From NCBI GenBank assembly GCA_963821705.1, contig CAWGEV010000008.1:186001-250000 (forward strand): a stretch of 64,000 bases of DNA. Direction: 5' to 3'. Shown one piece after another: positions 18,387 through 28,142 of the stretch (position 1 is the first letter of the stretch; each line of letters opens with the position of its first letter). This DNA is from DASUPK01 sp963821705 (GTDB taxonomy: Bacteria > Actinomycetota > Thermoleophilia > Solirubrobacterales > 70-9). The notes beneath the pieces are model-generated. The model was not told the origin of the DNA. It ran no database searches and saw nothing but the letters and a program-made list of their open reading frames with translations. Both the position numbers and the translations under genes were made by a program.

Positions 18387-19134
18387 GCGGAAGCGGCGGA
18401 AGAAGCGGACGCGCGGCCGCGGCTCTTCCGCTTCGACCGCTCCTTCGGCCGGCGCTTCGTCGCCGGGGTGGACGAGGCCGGCCGCGGATCGCTCGCCGGG
18501 CCGCTGCTCGCCGCCGGCGTCCTGATCGACCTCGAGCGGATCGGCCGCTCGGAGCGTCTCGCCCTCGCGCGGCTCGACGACTCGAAGCAGAAGAGCGAGG
18601 AGGAGCGGGAGGAGCTCTATCCCGGCCGTGATCCGGGCCGCGGCGCACGTCTCGGTCGCCGTGCGGTCTCCGCGCTGCATCGACCGCAACGGCCTGCACG
18701 TCTCGAACATGGCCGCCCTCACCGACTGCATGCACGCGGTGGCACAGGTCGAGGCGACCCGGCTGGTGGACGGCTTCCGGCTGCACGCCTGCGAGCTCGA
18801 GCACGAGCGGGTGGTCGACGGCGATGCGCGCAGCGCCGCGATCGCGGCGGCCTCGGTGATCGCCAAGGTGACGCGCGACCGCTACATGCGCCGGGTGGCG
18901 GCGCTCTATCCCGAGTGGAGCTTCGAGGGCAACGTCGGCTACTCGACGCCCGAGCACCGCGAGGCGATCATGCGGCACGGGATCTGCCCGCTGCACCGCC
19001 GCTCGTTCGCCTCGGTCGCGTACTCGCAGCTCGACCTGGGGATTGGGGCGGCTTCGCCATCTGTCGGGCGGCTAGCGGCAGCAGGATCGTCGCGGCCGCA
19101 GGGCCGCTCCAGATGGAGCGCCTGCCGCCCCTAG
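18387..19134 (+). CDS. rnhB: Ribonuclease HII (frameshifted, start unresolved)
   Basis: Cleaves RNA-DNA hybrids and misincorporated ribonucleotides. The first active-site block VDEAGRGSLAGPLLAAGV lies at 18468, and the second, DDSKQKSEEEREELYP, near 18580. An inserted C near 18630 changes frame before HVSVAVRSPRCIDRNGLHVSN, and EHERVVDGDARSAAIAAASVIAKVTRDRYM carries the remaining catalytic Asp. The coding signal begins upstream of the GTG at 18468 (RPRLFRFDRSFGRRFVAG), but no start codon is seen, so an error probably hides it. The C-terminus may end earlier (about 19060). It follows lepB and converges on yraN with overlapping TAG stops. Confidence 0.85.
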
Positions 19135-19507
19135 AACGCCTGGCGGATGTGATCGACATCCGCGAGGCCATCCGGCCGGAAGCTGACCCCGACGACGTCG
19201 AAGCGATAGCCGGCGACGCCTGACGGACCGCGCCGCTCCGCGATCCACTCGCGGGCGAGCCGCCGCAGCTTGAGCTGCTTGCGCCGGCCGACGGCGTGCG
19301 CCGGACGCTCGGGCCCGACGTACGGCCCCGGCGCGGCCCGCCTTGACCTCGACGAAGACGAGCGTCGAGCCGTCCAGCGCGACGATGTCGAGCTCCCCGG
19401 ACGGGAGCCGGACGTTGCGCGCCGACGACTCGCCACCCCGCGCGGCCGAGGCGGGTCGCGACCAGCTCCTCGGCGCGGCGACCGAGCCGCAGCCGGGCAT
19501 AGGTCAT
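19131..19507 (-). CDS. YraN-family (UPF0102) endonuclease-like protein
   Basis: About 125 residues after joining three frames (shifts near 19435 and 19335). The N-terminus MTYARLRLGRRAEELVATRLG, the central LPSGELDIVALDGSTLVFVEVKAGRA and the C-terminal GYRFDVVGV match the UPF0102 family, whose D...E-x-K core resembles a Holliday-junction resolvase or restriction endonuclease. The function is unproven. The family usually sits between rnhB and the ComM/DprA genes, as here, but in this genome it is on the opposite strand from its neighbours. Confidence 0.85.
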
Positions 19508-19620
19508 CGCCCAAGCCTGCGGCGCGCTCGCGCCCCGGCGGCGCGCCAGCGCAACGAGGGCGCGACAGACCGTGACGTTCGGCGCGCCAGCCGCGACTCC
19601 GCGTCGCATAGCTTCGTCGC

Positions 19621-21121
19621 ATGTTCGCGATCGCCCGCACCTTCGCGCTGATCGGAGTGGCGGCGGAGCCGGTCCATGTCGAGGTCGACATCGGGGGCGG
19701 ACTGCCCTCGTTCACGATCGTCGGCCTGCCCGATGTCGCGATCAGGGAGTCGCGGGAGCGGGTCCGGTCGGCCCTGGTCAACTCGGGCTTCAGCTTCCCG
19801 CAGCACCGGATCACCGCCAACCTGGCCCCGGCCGACCTGCGCAAGGCCGGGCCGGGGTTCGACCTGGCGATCGCCGCGGCGCTGCTGGTGGCCTCGGGCC
19901 AGCTCCCGCAGCGCGTCCTCGACACGTACGCGCTCGCCGGGGAGCTGGCGCTCGACGGAGCGATCCGGCCGGTCCCGGGCGCGCTCGCCATGGCCGAAGG
20001 GGCGCGGGAGTGGGGGATGCGGGGGTGGCCGTCGCGCCCGGCGACGCCGCCCAGGCGGCCCTCGTCGACGGGCTCGAGAGTCGTCTCCGATCGAGCACGT
20101 CACCCGGCTCCGCGACCTCGCTGACGGCGTCGATCGAGCCGGTCCCGGCCGCCGCGCCGCCCGAGTCCACCGACCGACGATCTGCCCGAACCTCGAGGAT
20201 CTGCGCGGTCACCCGGCTCTGCGCCGCTGCCTCGAGATCGCGGCGGCGGGCGCCCACAGCATCCTGCTGATCGGGCCGCCCGGTGGCGGCAAGACGCTGG
20301 CGCTGCAACCGGCTGCCGTCGCTGCTTCCGCCGCTCAGCCGCGAGGAGGTGATCGAGGTGACGCGGATCGCCGGCGTCTGCGGCGAGAACGGAGGCCCGC
20401 GGGTGCGGCGGCCGTTCAGGGCCCCTCATCACACCGTGTCCGGGCGGGCGCTGGTCGGAGGCGGCTCGCCGCCCCGGCCCGGTGAGGTCACGCGAGCCCA
20501 TCGCGGCGTCCTCTTCCTGGACGAGCTCGGCGAGTTCCGCCGCGACGCGCTCGAGGCGCTGCGGGTGCCGCTCGAGGAGGGCGTCGGTCACCGTCACCAG
20601 GACGACCGGGACCGTCTCGCTGCCCTGCCGCTTCATGCTGGTCGCCGCGTCGAACCCTGCCCCTGCGGCAACGGGCCGGACTCCGGCGAGTGCGACTGCC
20701 ACCCGGGCGCCGTCTCCCGCTACGTGGCGAAGCTGAGCGGGGCGCTCGCCGACCGCATCGACATCACCTTCGACGTCGACCCACCGCCCGCCGGAGGAGC
20801 TCTCGGACGACGAGGGTCGAGGACTCCGCGGCCGTCAGGGAGCGGGTGATGCGCGCCCGGCGGGCGCAGGAGGAGCGACTCGGCCCGGGCCGCGACGAAC
20901 GCCGAGATGACCCCGAGCGAGCTGCGCCGGCACTGCGACCTCGAGCGCGGCGCCGCGGCGGACGCTCGAGAGCGGGCCATCGCAAGCTCGGCCTCAGCGC
21001 CCGGGGGTGGGATCGGTGCCTGCGGCTGGCGCGGACGATCGCCGATCTGGCGGGCGAGGAGCGGATCGGGGTCGAGCACGTCTCCGAGGCGCTCGATAAG
21101 CGCAGGCGCCCCGAGCGATGA
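19621..21121 (+). CDS. ComM/YifB-family Mg-chelatase-like AAA+ ATPase (frameshifted)
   Basis: AAA+ helicase-like protein; ComM promotes branch migration during natural transformation in Gram-negatives. The N-terminal ChlI-like domain is intact (MFAIARTFALIGVAAEPV; SFTIVGLPDVAIRESRERVR). Walker A is LLIGPPGGGKTL at about 20275, Walker B FLDELGEFRRD at 20515, and the Cys cluster NPCPCGNGPDSGECDCHP lies near 20660. The C-terminal ARTIADLAGEERI is typical. Shifts occur near 20015, 20090, 20310, 20590, 20655, 20790 and 20970. The dprA start overlaps its stop (ATGA), which supports a shared DNA-processing role. Confidence 0.9.
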
Positions 21122-22329
21122 GCGCCGACGCCGGCGGCCTGCCCCGACTGCCTGCGACGGGCCTGGCTGATCGGCGAGCTCGCCGGCCACATCGAGAAGG
21201 CGGTCGACAGGACAGGGCCGGGGAGCCGGGCGCACGAGCTGCTCGCGCTCCCCGACGATGAGCTGGCCGCAGGCGATGGCCGCGCTCGCGCGCGGGCGAG
21301 CTCCTGGAGCGCGCCGCGCGGGGAGGCCCGGCGCGTTGCGGGAGGAGATCGCGGCGGCGCGCGCGCCTGGGCCATGCTGCCGCCACGACGAGCTGTATCC
21401 GCGCGCGCTGCGCGCGCTCGGCGATCGCGCCCGGCGGTCCTGTTCGGCCGCGGGGATCCGGAACTGCTCGCCGGGCTCGCCGCCGAGCGCATGGTCACGA
21501 TCGTCGGCTCGCGACGGGCCAGCGCTACGGCCGGGAGATCGCCACGAAGCTCGGCGGCGAGGTCGCCGCCGCCGGGCTCGCCGTGGTGAGCGGGATGGCG
21601 ATCGGGATCGACTCGTGCGCGCACCGCGGCGCGCTGGAGGCCGGCGGCCTCACGGTCGCGGTGCTCGGCTCGCGGAGTCGACGTCCCCTACCCGCCGCGC
21701 CACACCCGTCTCTACGAGCGAGATCGTGCGAGCGGGGCCTGGTTCTCGCGGAGCTCCCGCCGGGCACCACGGCGCGGCGCTGGACGTTCCCGGCCCGGAA
21801 CCGGATCATGGCGGCGCTCGGCCGGATGACCGTGGTGGTGGAGGCGCAGGGAGCGCTCCGGCTCCCTGATCACCGCCGAGATGGCGCAGCGAGCTCGGCC
21901 GGGAGGTGGGCGCCGTCCCGGGGCGGGTCGGATCCTCCCCTGCGGCGGGCACCAACGGCCTGCTTCGCGACGGCGCCTCGGTCATCCGGGGCGCCGAGGA
22001 CGTTCTCGACTCCATGCTCGGCGTCGGAGCTGCGAGCGCCGCGGCCGGCGCGCGCGCCCGCGGTCCGGCGCTCGAGCCGAGTCTGGCCGAGGTGCTGGAC
22101 CTCGTGGAGGGGGGATCGACGAGCGCCGACGCGCTGGCCCGAGCATCCGGACTGGCGCCGGGGCCGCTTGCCGCGGCGCTGGTCAGGCTCGAGCTCGGCC
22201 GGCTACCTGCGCTCGGACTCCGCCGGCCGCTACGAGCGCACCACGCTCGCCGCTCCCGGATCCCGCGTAGCGACCGTCACTAGCCTTATCCGGCGTGACA
22301 GCGCGAGCGGCGCATCCCGGTCGCGATGA
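21118..22329 (+). CDS. dprA: DNA-processing protein DprA (frameshifted)
   Basis: Binds incoming single-stranded DNA and loads RecA in transformation. The Rossmann-like core shows MVTIVGSRRASAYGREIA, VVSGMAIGIDSCAHRGALEA and ELPPGTTARRWTFPARNRIMAALG. The C-terminal winged-helix (LEPSLAEVLDLVEGGSTSAD; YLRSDSAGRYERTTLA) is the DprA wHTH domain. At least ten shifts occur between 21140 and 22200. An N-terminal helical region contains a Cys-x-x-Cys near 21145 (PDCLRRAWLIGELAGH). The C-terminal end is approximate; in the frame that holds the winged helix the stop is at 22329. Confidence 0.88.
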
Positions 22330-23097
22330 CGATCGCGACCTCCGATTCCGGCGGCGGCGCCGGGATCCAGGCGGACCTGAAGGCGTTCGCGCGCTGTGGC
22401 GTGCACGGGACCTCGGCGATCGTCGCGCTCACCGCGCAGAACACCCACGAGGTGATCTCGGTCGAGACCCTGCCGCGCCAGTTCATCCTCGACCAGGTCC
22501 GCGCCGTAGTCTGCGGACATGGGCGTCGACGCCGTCAAGATCGGGATGCTCTTCGACGAGCCCACGATCGAGGCCGTGGACGAGGCCCTCGATCTGGTCG
22601 GGGAGGCCCCGGTCGTGCTCGACCCCGTGATGGTCGCCGAGAGCGGGGCGGTGCTGCTCAAGCCCGAGGCGAGGCGGGCGCTGGTCGAGCGAATCGTGCC
22701 CCGCGCCACCGTCGTCACGCCCAACGCCTCGGAGGCGCGCGAGCTCACCGGGCTCGGCGATGAGGCCTCGCCCGAGCGAGCTCGCTCGGGCGGTTCACGC
22801 GCTCGGCCCCGAGGTCGCGGTCGTCACCGGCGGCCACCTCGACGACGGAGCCGACCGCTTCTTCGACGGCGAGATGCCTCGAGGAGATCGAGGGCCCGCG
22901 CCATCCGGACGGCGCCGCGCACGGGTCCGGCTGCACCCATTCCTCGGCCCTGGCGGCGCGGCTGGCGCTCGGCGACACGCCGCTCGAGGCCGCCCGCGCG
23001 GCCCGTCGAGATCGCCGCCGAGGCCGTGGCGAACGGGCTGCGCGAGATCGGCTCCGGCGCGGGACCGGTCGACGTACTGGGCATAATCGACGCATGA
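22295..23097 (+). CDS. thiD: Hydroxymethylpyrimidine/phosphomethylpyrimidine kinase ThiD (frameshifted)
   Basis: Phosphorylates HMP and HMP-P in thiamine synthesis. Ribokinase-like motifs: SDSGGGAGIQADLKAFARCG at the N-terminus, GVHGTSAIVALTAQNT, VVLDPVMVAESGA at 22615, VVTPNASEARELTG at 22710, and the anion-hole HGSGCTHSSALAARLA near 22920. Removing one base near 22312 joins GTG 22295 to the open frame; others lie near 22510, 22780, 22875, 22950 and 23005. No TPP riboswitch is visible upstream. The ATGA overlap with the next small gene suggests cotranscription. Confidence 0.9.
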
Positions 23098-23339
23098 AGC
23101 TGCTTCGCATGACACCGGGGAAGGGCGACGTGCTGCTCGCTGAGGGCGATCCGGCGGTGGCCGAGGACGAGGAGCGGCTGGTCCGCGAGTTCCGCCGCCA
23201 GCTCGACCTGGGCATGTGGGCCGCGGTGCCCCACGAGGGCCCGGGCGGCAGCCGCGAGGCGACGATGGTCCGCGACTTCTCGGAGGTCCCGGCGGACGCC
23301 GAGCGCGTCATCTTCTTCCCGCAGGCGGCCGGCGGCTGA
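23094..23339 (+). CDS. Small hypothetical protein
   Basis: An 81-residue intact ORF that overlaps the thiD stop (ATGA) and the next start (TGATG), so it is almost certainly translated. It is acidic, with no signal peptide or membrane segment: MKLLRMTPGKGDVLLAEGDP, then a helix with EDEERLVREFRRQLDLGMWAA and a C-terminal strand ERVIFFPQAAGG. I do not recognise the family. It has the look of small proteins encoded with phage or plasmid genes in actinobacteria, but its position in a housekeeping operon argues for a chromosomal role. Confidence 0.55.
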   Translation: MKLLRMTPGKGDVLLAEGDPAVAEDEERLVREFRRQLDLGMWAAVPHEGPGGSREATMVRDFSEVPADAERVIFFPQAAGG

Positions 23340-23759
23340 TGCGGCGCCGATACGTTCGCAACACGGCGCGCGACCGCCGCGCCGAGCAGCGGGCGCGCGA
23401 GCTGCTGCGCGTCGACCGCCGGTCGACGAGGCGCTCGAGATGTACGAGCGCTTCGGCCTGCTCTCGCGTCGAGAAGGACGAGTACGGCTATCTGATCTAC
23501 CCGCAGCGGCCCGCTCGTCGCCTACGACGCGGCGAGCGGCGAGCTGCTCAGCGAGTACTGCGTCCGCTTCCGCGACGGATCGGACCCGGAGGCGGGGGAG
23601 AGGCTTCCCGACGCCGACGACGTGCTCGCCAAGTGGATGGCGCTGCGCGCCGACGAGCACGAGCTGATCGGGACCGCCAACGTCCATCCGCTCGGACGCC
23701 AGCTCGACCCGGCGATGGTCCGCCGCGATCTTGAGGCGTTGAGGCAATGGCAGAGATAG
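23339..23759 (+). CDS. Hypothetical protein (frameshifted) upstream of ilvD
   Basis: About 138 residues after correcting shifts near 23415, 23465 and 23515. It is basic at the start (MRRRYVRNTARDRRAEQRAREL), then EALEMYERFGLLS, GYLIYPQRPLVAYDAASGELL and a helical C-terminus (PLGRQLDPAMVRRDLEALRQW). There is no signal peptide, and I do not recognise the family. It overlaps the previous stop and the ilvD start (ATG 23747 lies inside its last codons), so it is part of the thiD-ilvD transcript. A soluble accessory protein is the most that can be said. Confidence 0.5.
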
Positions 23760-25439
23760 ACGACAAACGGCATGCGGACGCGCTCGCAGCGTCGTCTTCG
23801 ACGGTCCCGAGCGCGCCTTCGCGCGCGCCTACATGAAGGGGATCGGCTTCGGCGACGACGACCTCCGCCGTCCGACCGTCGGCATCGCCAACACCTGGAT
23901 CGAGGCGATGCCCTGCAACTTCCACCTGCGCGGGCTCGCCGAGCACGTCAAGGAGGGCGTCCGCGCGGCGGGCGGCACACCGCTCGAGTTCAACTCGATC
24001 GCGATCTCCGACGGGATCACGATGGGAACCGAGGGCATGAAGACCTCGCTGGTCAGCCGCGAGGTGATCGCCGACTCGATCGAGCTCACCGCCCGCGGCT
24101 ACCAGTTCGACGCGGTGATCGCGCTCTCCGGCTGCGACAAGACGATCCCCGGCTGCGTGATGGCGCTGGCCCGCCTCGACATCCCCTCGCTGATGCTCTA
24201 CGGCGGCTCGATCCTGCCGGGCCGCTGGCACGACCAGGACGTGACGATCCAGGACGTCTTCGAGGCGATCGGCAAGCACGCCACCGGCGAGATGTCGGAC
24301 GACGACCTCTACGAGCTCGAGGGCTGCGCCAGCCCCGGCGCCGGCGCCTGCGGCGCGCAGTTCACCGCCAACACGATGGCCTGCGCCTTCGAGGTGATGG
24401 GGATCACCCCGATGGGGTCCGGGATGGTCCCGGCGGTCGCCGACGCCCGCGAGCAGGTCGCGCGGGAGACCGGCGAGCTGGTCATGAAGGTGCTCGCGGA
24501 CGACCTGCGGCCCAGCCAGATCATCACCAGAGGACTCGCTCGAGAACGCGATCGCCACCGTCTGCATGTCCGGCGGCTCGACCAACGGCGTCCTCCACCT
24601 GCTGGCGGTCGCCAACGAGGCCGGGATCGAGCTCGACCATCGACGACTTCGACCGGATCTCCGAGAAGACGCCGCTGCTCGGCGACCTGAAGCCGGGCGG
24701 CCGCTTCGTCGCCAAGGATCTCTACGAGGCCGGCGGCGTCGGCGTCCTCGCCAAGCGCCTCGACGAGGCCGGCGTGCTCCACCGCGACGTGCATCACCGT
24801 CACCGGCAGGACGATCGGCGAGGAGGCCGACGCGACCCAGGAGACGCCCGGCGCAGCAGGTCGTCCGCCCGCTCGACGACCCGCTCAAGCCGACGGGCGG
24901 CCTGGTGATCCTGCGCGGCAACCTCGCCCCCGAGGGCTGCGTCGTCAAGGTCGCCGGCGAGGAGCGCCGCAGGCACACCGGCCCGGCTCGCGTCTTCGGC
25001 TCCGAGGAGGAGTGCTTCGCGGTCGTCGAGCAGCAGGGCATCAAGCCCGGCGACGTCGTCGTGATCCGCAACGAGGGCCCCTCGGGAGGCCCCGGGATGC
25101 GGGAGATGCTCCAGGTGACGGCCGCGCTGGTCGGCGAGGGGATCGGCGATCAGGTCGCTCTGCTCACCGACGGCCGGTTCTCCGGCGCCACCCACGGCCT
25201 GATGGCGGGCCACGTGGCCCCGGAGGCGATTCGCGGCGGCCCGATCGCCGCGCGTCCAGGAGGGCGACATGATCACCCTCGACATCGACGCCCGCCGCCT
25301 CGACGTCGACCTCTCCGACGAGGAGATCGCGAGGCGGGTGGAGGCGTACGAGCCGCCCGAGCCGCGCTACAAGCGCGGCGTGATGGCGAAGTACGCGGCC
25401 TCGGTCTCGAGCGCCTCGCAGGGCGCCGTCACATCATGA
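23747..25439 (+). CDS. ilvD: Dihydroxy-acid dehydratase (frameshifted)
   Basis: Fe-S dehydratase of valine, leucine and isoleucine synthesis. Cluster cysteines lie in ALSGCDKTIPGCVMA near 24125 and GACGAQFTANTMACAFEVMG near 24345. Other blocks are GIGFGDDDLRRPTVGIANTW at the start, MSGGSTNGVLHLLAVANEAG near 24566, RNEGPSGGPGMREML near 25075 and LLTDGRFSGATHGLMAGHVAPEA near 25160. Indels occur near 23785, 24533, 24640, 24790, 24852 and 25252. The corrected length of about 560 matches the family. It ends the thiD operon and converges with the SHOCT gene 20 bases away. Confidence 0.94.
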
Positions 25440-25458
25440 CCGGGCCAGCCGCTGTCTC

Positions 25459-25734
25459 TCAGGCCTGACCCAGCAGCTTCGCCTTCTCGCGCTCGAACTC
25501 CTCGTCTGAGAGCACGTTCTGCTCGTGAAGCTCGCCGAGCTGCTTGAGCTGCTCCATCACCTCAGGCGTCAGTCCGCCTGCTGCGGCGGGCTCGGCCGGC
25601 GCGGCCTGCTCTGGAGCTGCTTCCTGCTCCTGCTGGGCTTCCTTTGCATCGTGGTGCTTCTTGGCGGCAACAGCGGCCCCACCGATCACGGCGGCCCGTC
25701 GCCTTCGCTGGCGTCTATCTCTTCCTGGTGGCAT
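25459..25734 (-). CDS. SHOCT-domain protein
   Basis: A 91-residue protein. The basic N-terminus (MPPGRDRRQRRRRAAVIGGA) may touch the membrane or nucleic acid. The Gln/Ala/Pro/Glu-rich middle is disordered. The C-terminal 30 residues (EVMEQLKQLGELHEQNVLSDEEFEREKAKLLG) are a SHOCT domain, a short oligomerisation motif. A strong AAGGAGG lies 8-14 bases before the ATG. Two back-to-back copies of a 15-bp sequence sit directly upstream. The function is unknown; SHOCT proteins are often encoded beside small membrane proteins, as here. Confidence 0.8.
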   Translation of the reverse strand: MPPGRDRRQRRRRAAVIGGAAVAAKKHHDAKEAQQEQEAAPEQAAPAEPAAAGGLTPEVMEQLKQLGELHEQNVLSDEEFEREKAKLLGQA

Positions 25735-25747
25735 CTTCGATCCTCCT

Positions 25748-25777
25748 TGATTGGACTACCTGTGATTGGACTACCTG
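25748..25777. repeat. Perfect 15-bp tandem duplication upstream of the SHOCT gene
   Basis: TGATTGGACTACCTG occurs twice with no spacer, starting 14 bases upstream of the SHOCT start codon and abutting its ribosome binding site. This could be a two-site operator or a recent micro-duplication. A locally A/T-richer patch than its surroundings. Confidence 0.75.
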
Positions 25778-25795
25778 GTTAGGAGAAGCCGTGCT

Positions 25796-25833
25796 CCCGA
25801 CGTCTGCCCGTGCCGTGAGGCAGACAGTCGGGG
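25796..25833 (-). terminator. Hairpin behind the 61-residue membrane protein gene
   Basis: A 13-bp stem (CCCGACGTCTGCC with GGCAGACAGTCGGG, one bulge) about 25 bases downstream of the small membrane protein stop, on the reverse strand. There is no T-run after it. It likely separates that gene from the SHOCT gene. Confidence 0.45.
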
Positions 25834-25856
25834 CGAAGCTGAACAGCCCTCGCGAA

Positions 25857-26042
25857 CTAAGCCGCTCCTGGCGCGGTGCGGTCCTGGGACATGTACGCCA
25901 TCAGCAGCGCGAGGGGGAAGAAGAACAGGCTGAAGACGAAATAGCCGAAGAAGCTGTGGCCCTTACGGTCAGCGACCCGGGCCGGCCAAAACGCGAGTGC
26001 GATCCAGATGATCGCCACGATGATCCAGCCGATCGTGCTCAT
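25857..26042 (-). CDS. Small two-helix membrane protein
   Basis: A 61-residue protein with two predicted membrane helices: GWIIVAIIWIALAFWPARV and FFGYFVFSLFFFPLALLMAY, joined by a basic turn (ADRKGHS). It resembles small actinobacterial membrane proteins often encoded with SHOCT proteins, which suggests a joint role in the envelope. A GGAG sequence precedes the ATG. No enzymatic motif is present. High Phe content and lower GC in the second helix are notable. Confidence 0.65.
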   Translation of the reverse strand: MSTIGWIIVAIIWIALAFWPARVADRKGHSFFGYFVFSLFFFPLALLMAYMSQDRTAPGAA

Positions 26043-26208
26043 CAGGAGCCTCCGGTCTCAGGGATCTCACTGCAAATGGATCGGCTCATACCCTCCGCTT
26101 CGTCGAGGCATCGCGCATCCCCCAGAAGCACCGGACCTGTCTCGGGGTTCCCTACCTACGTCAGTGTGTAGCGAGCCGAACTGCTTCGCTGGATCGCAAC
26201 AGGGGCAG

Positions 26209-27264
26209 CTAACCGGATTCCTCCTTCTTCAGAAAGTCCCCTAGCACCCTGTTGAAGCGCACCGGCCTCTCGATCTGCGGCACGTGTCCGCAGCGGTCGA
26301 AGATGACGAGCTCCGCGTTCTCCCCGATTCGCTTCTTGTAGGAGAGCGCCGCGGGCACCGGCACCACCCGGTCGTTGCGGCCCCAGACGATCAGCGTCGG
26401 GACGCTCGATCTCCTCGAGGCGGTGCCGGATGTCGTAGCCCCAGAGCGTGGTCAGCGCGTCGTAGTAGCCGGGGCTCTGCAGCGCGGGGACGATGTTCTC
26501 CCAGAGCATCTCCCGCCGGATCGAGTCCGGGTCGAAGAAGACGCCCTGGAAGTAGGCCTTGCGCACGCGCCGCCGCTTGATCCCCGACATGTGGAACTTC
26601 AGGAAGACGGGCGTCGCCGCGCGGCCCATCCTGGCGATCATCGCCGCGGGCTCGCGGCGGGCGCGCGCCCAGGTGATGCCGGCGGCCGAGACGAGGGTCA
26701 GGTCGTCCACCCGCTCCGGCTCGGTGATCGCCACCTCGGTGGCGATGAAGCCGCCCATCGAGTTGCCCGACCAGGGAGCACCGCCCGACCGCCGAGCCGC
26801 TCGCAGAAGTCGCGCAGGAAGCGCCCGTATGCCGGGATGGAGATCTCCCAGGGCGGCATCGGGCTGGAGCCGAAGCCGGGCAGGTCGAGGGCGATGACCC
26901 GGTGGGTGCGGGCGAAGTATGGGATGTTCTCGAGCCAGTTCTGCCAGGCACCGGAGAGGCCGTGGACGAAGAGCAGCGGCGGCCCCTCGCCCATCTCCAC
27001 GTAGTTGACCCGGGCGCCGACCACGTCGATCTGGTGACGGTGCTCGCGCCAGTCGATCCGCAGCCACTCCGGATCCGGGGATCCCGTAGGGGTCCGGGCC
27101 GTCGGTGGGGGTGGCCGGCGGGAGCTCGACCCGGCCGCGCGCCAGCTTGAACGCGTACGCCGTGTCCGAGGCGATCCGCCGCAGCTCGTCGCGGACCGGC
27201 CGCTGCTCGGAGTCGATCCGGTGGGAGGCGTCCGCAACGGCGTCTCGGACGTCTCGGCGCTCAT
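26209..27264 (-). CDS. Alpha/beta hydrolase (frameshifted)
   Basis: About 345 residues. The hydrolase core begins VNYVEMGEGPPLLFVHGLSG (oxyanion HG) near 26990 and continues with VIALDLPGFGSSPMPPW. The nucleophile elbow GNSMGGFIATEVA lies near 26755, and the general-base His is in FDRCGHVPQIERPVRF near 26280. Shifts occur near 27210, 27080, 26780 and 26405. An unusual N-terminal extension of about 75 residues (MSAETSETPLRTPP...) precedes the fold. Its ATG overlaps the stop of the upstream cyclo-ligase-like gene, so the two are coupled. The substrate is unknown. Confidence 0.85.
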
Positions 27265-27974
27265 GCGTACCCCATGCGCTCGAGGATCGGGATCTCCCGG
27301 ATCTGAGGAGGCTGCAGGTGGTCCCAGAGGATCCCGCGGGGACGCGGGTACTGTCGCTCGAGCTCGATCACCGCGCGGGGGGTGGCGACCAGGTCGACCG
27401 GCAGGTCGTGCGCCGTCGTCTGCAGGTGCTCGCGCAGGATCTGGATCGGGTGGACCGTGGTCGCGACGGTGGTGTGCTCGTCGATCTTGCCCGCGTGGAT
27501 CAGCAGGCCGTACTCGAGGTCCGAGAAGCCGCCGCCCTTGCCGACCCGGGCGCCGCTCAGGTTGACGGCCACCGACCCGCAGAGGACGAAGTCGATGTCG
27601 GGCAGGTCCTCCTCGGCGACCACCCGCCCGTGCTTCATCGCGCCCTTGATGGTCGCCGCCTCGCGCACCTGCTTGGCCGAGAGCTTCCGGGGGTCGAGGA
27701 GACGAAAGGGGTGCGGGTCCCGGAGCCGCGGCACGGCCATGATCAGCGTCTTGCCCTCCTCGAGGGCCGCGCGGCGCGCATGGGTCTGCGGCGAGTCCGG
27801 ATTGACCTTGATCACCTGGGCGCGCTTCCAGAGCCGATGGCCGGCGAGCTTCTCGGCGGCCAGCTTGGCGCCGGCGAAGTTCGGGATCCTGCCCTCGGCG
27901 CCGGGGAAGCGGGAGACGCCCTCGCGGTCCATCGCCTTCCAGACGTCTCGCCGGACCTGGTCCTTGGTCCGCAT
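27261..27974 (-). CDS. 5-formyltetrahydrofolate cyclo-ligase-family (MTHFSD-like) protein
   Basis: A 237-residue protein of the MTHFS fold in its longer MTHFSD-like branch: RIPNFAGAKLAAEKLAGHRLW, KVNPDSPQTHARRAALEEGK near residue 58, the substrate-loop-like RVGKGGGFSDLEYGLLIHAG near 160 and VHPIQILREHLQTTAHDLPV. Classical enzymes convert 5-formyl-THF to 5,10-methenyl-THF with ATP; members of this branch have not all been shown to do so. It is intact and is the first gene of a two-gene unit with the hydrolase. The promoter lies in the 168-bp gap shared with the divergent transpeptidase gene. Confidence 0.82.
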   Translation of the reverse strand: MRTKDQVRRDVWKAMDREGVSRFPGAEGRIPNFAGAKLAAEKLAGHRLWKRAQVIKVNPDSPQTHARRAALEEGKTLIMAVPRLRDPHPFRLLDPRKLSAKQVREAATIKGAMKHGRVVAEEDLPDIDFVLCGSVAVNLSGARVGKGGGFSDLEYGLLIHAGKIDEHTTVATTVHPIQILREHLQTTAHDLPVDLVATPRAVIELERQYPRPRGILWDHLQPPQIREIPILERMGYA

Positions 27975-28142
27975 CAGGCCGGGGTGGCGGTCGGTGACAT
28001 GGCGAGCCGCATCCTAGAACGGACGGCCACTGGCGCCGGGCCGCGTACCCGCAACGGCCGTTGCGAAACGTGCCCGGGACAAGGACCCGCCGATCATGAA
28101 ACGTAGAATTCGCCACAGGGGAAAGCTGATCCACGCGGAGAC

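Noticed and set aside
27105..28106. A 333-codon forward frame opposite the hydrolase and cyclo-ligase-like genes
   Set aside because: Mirror of the reverse genes' codon pattern; no motif and no ribosome site.
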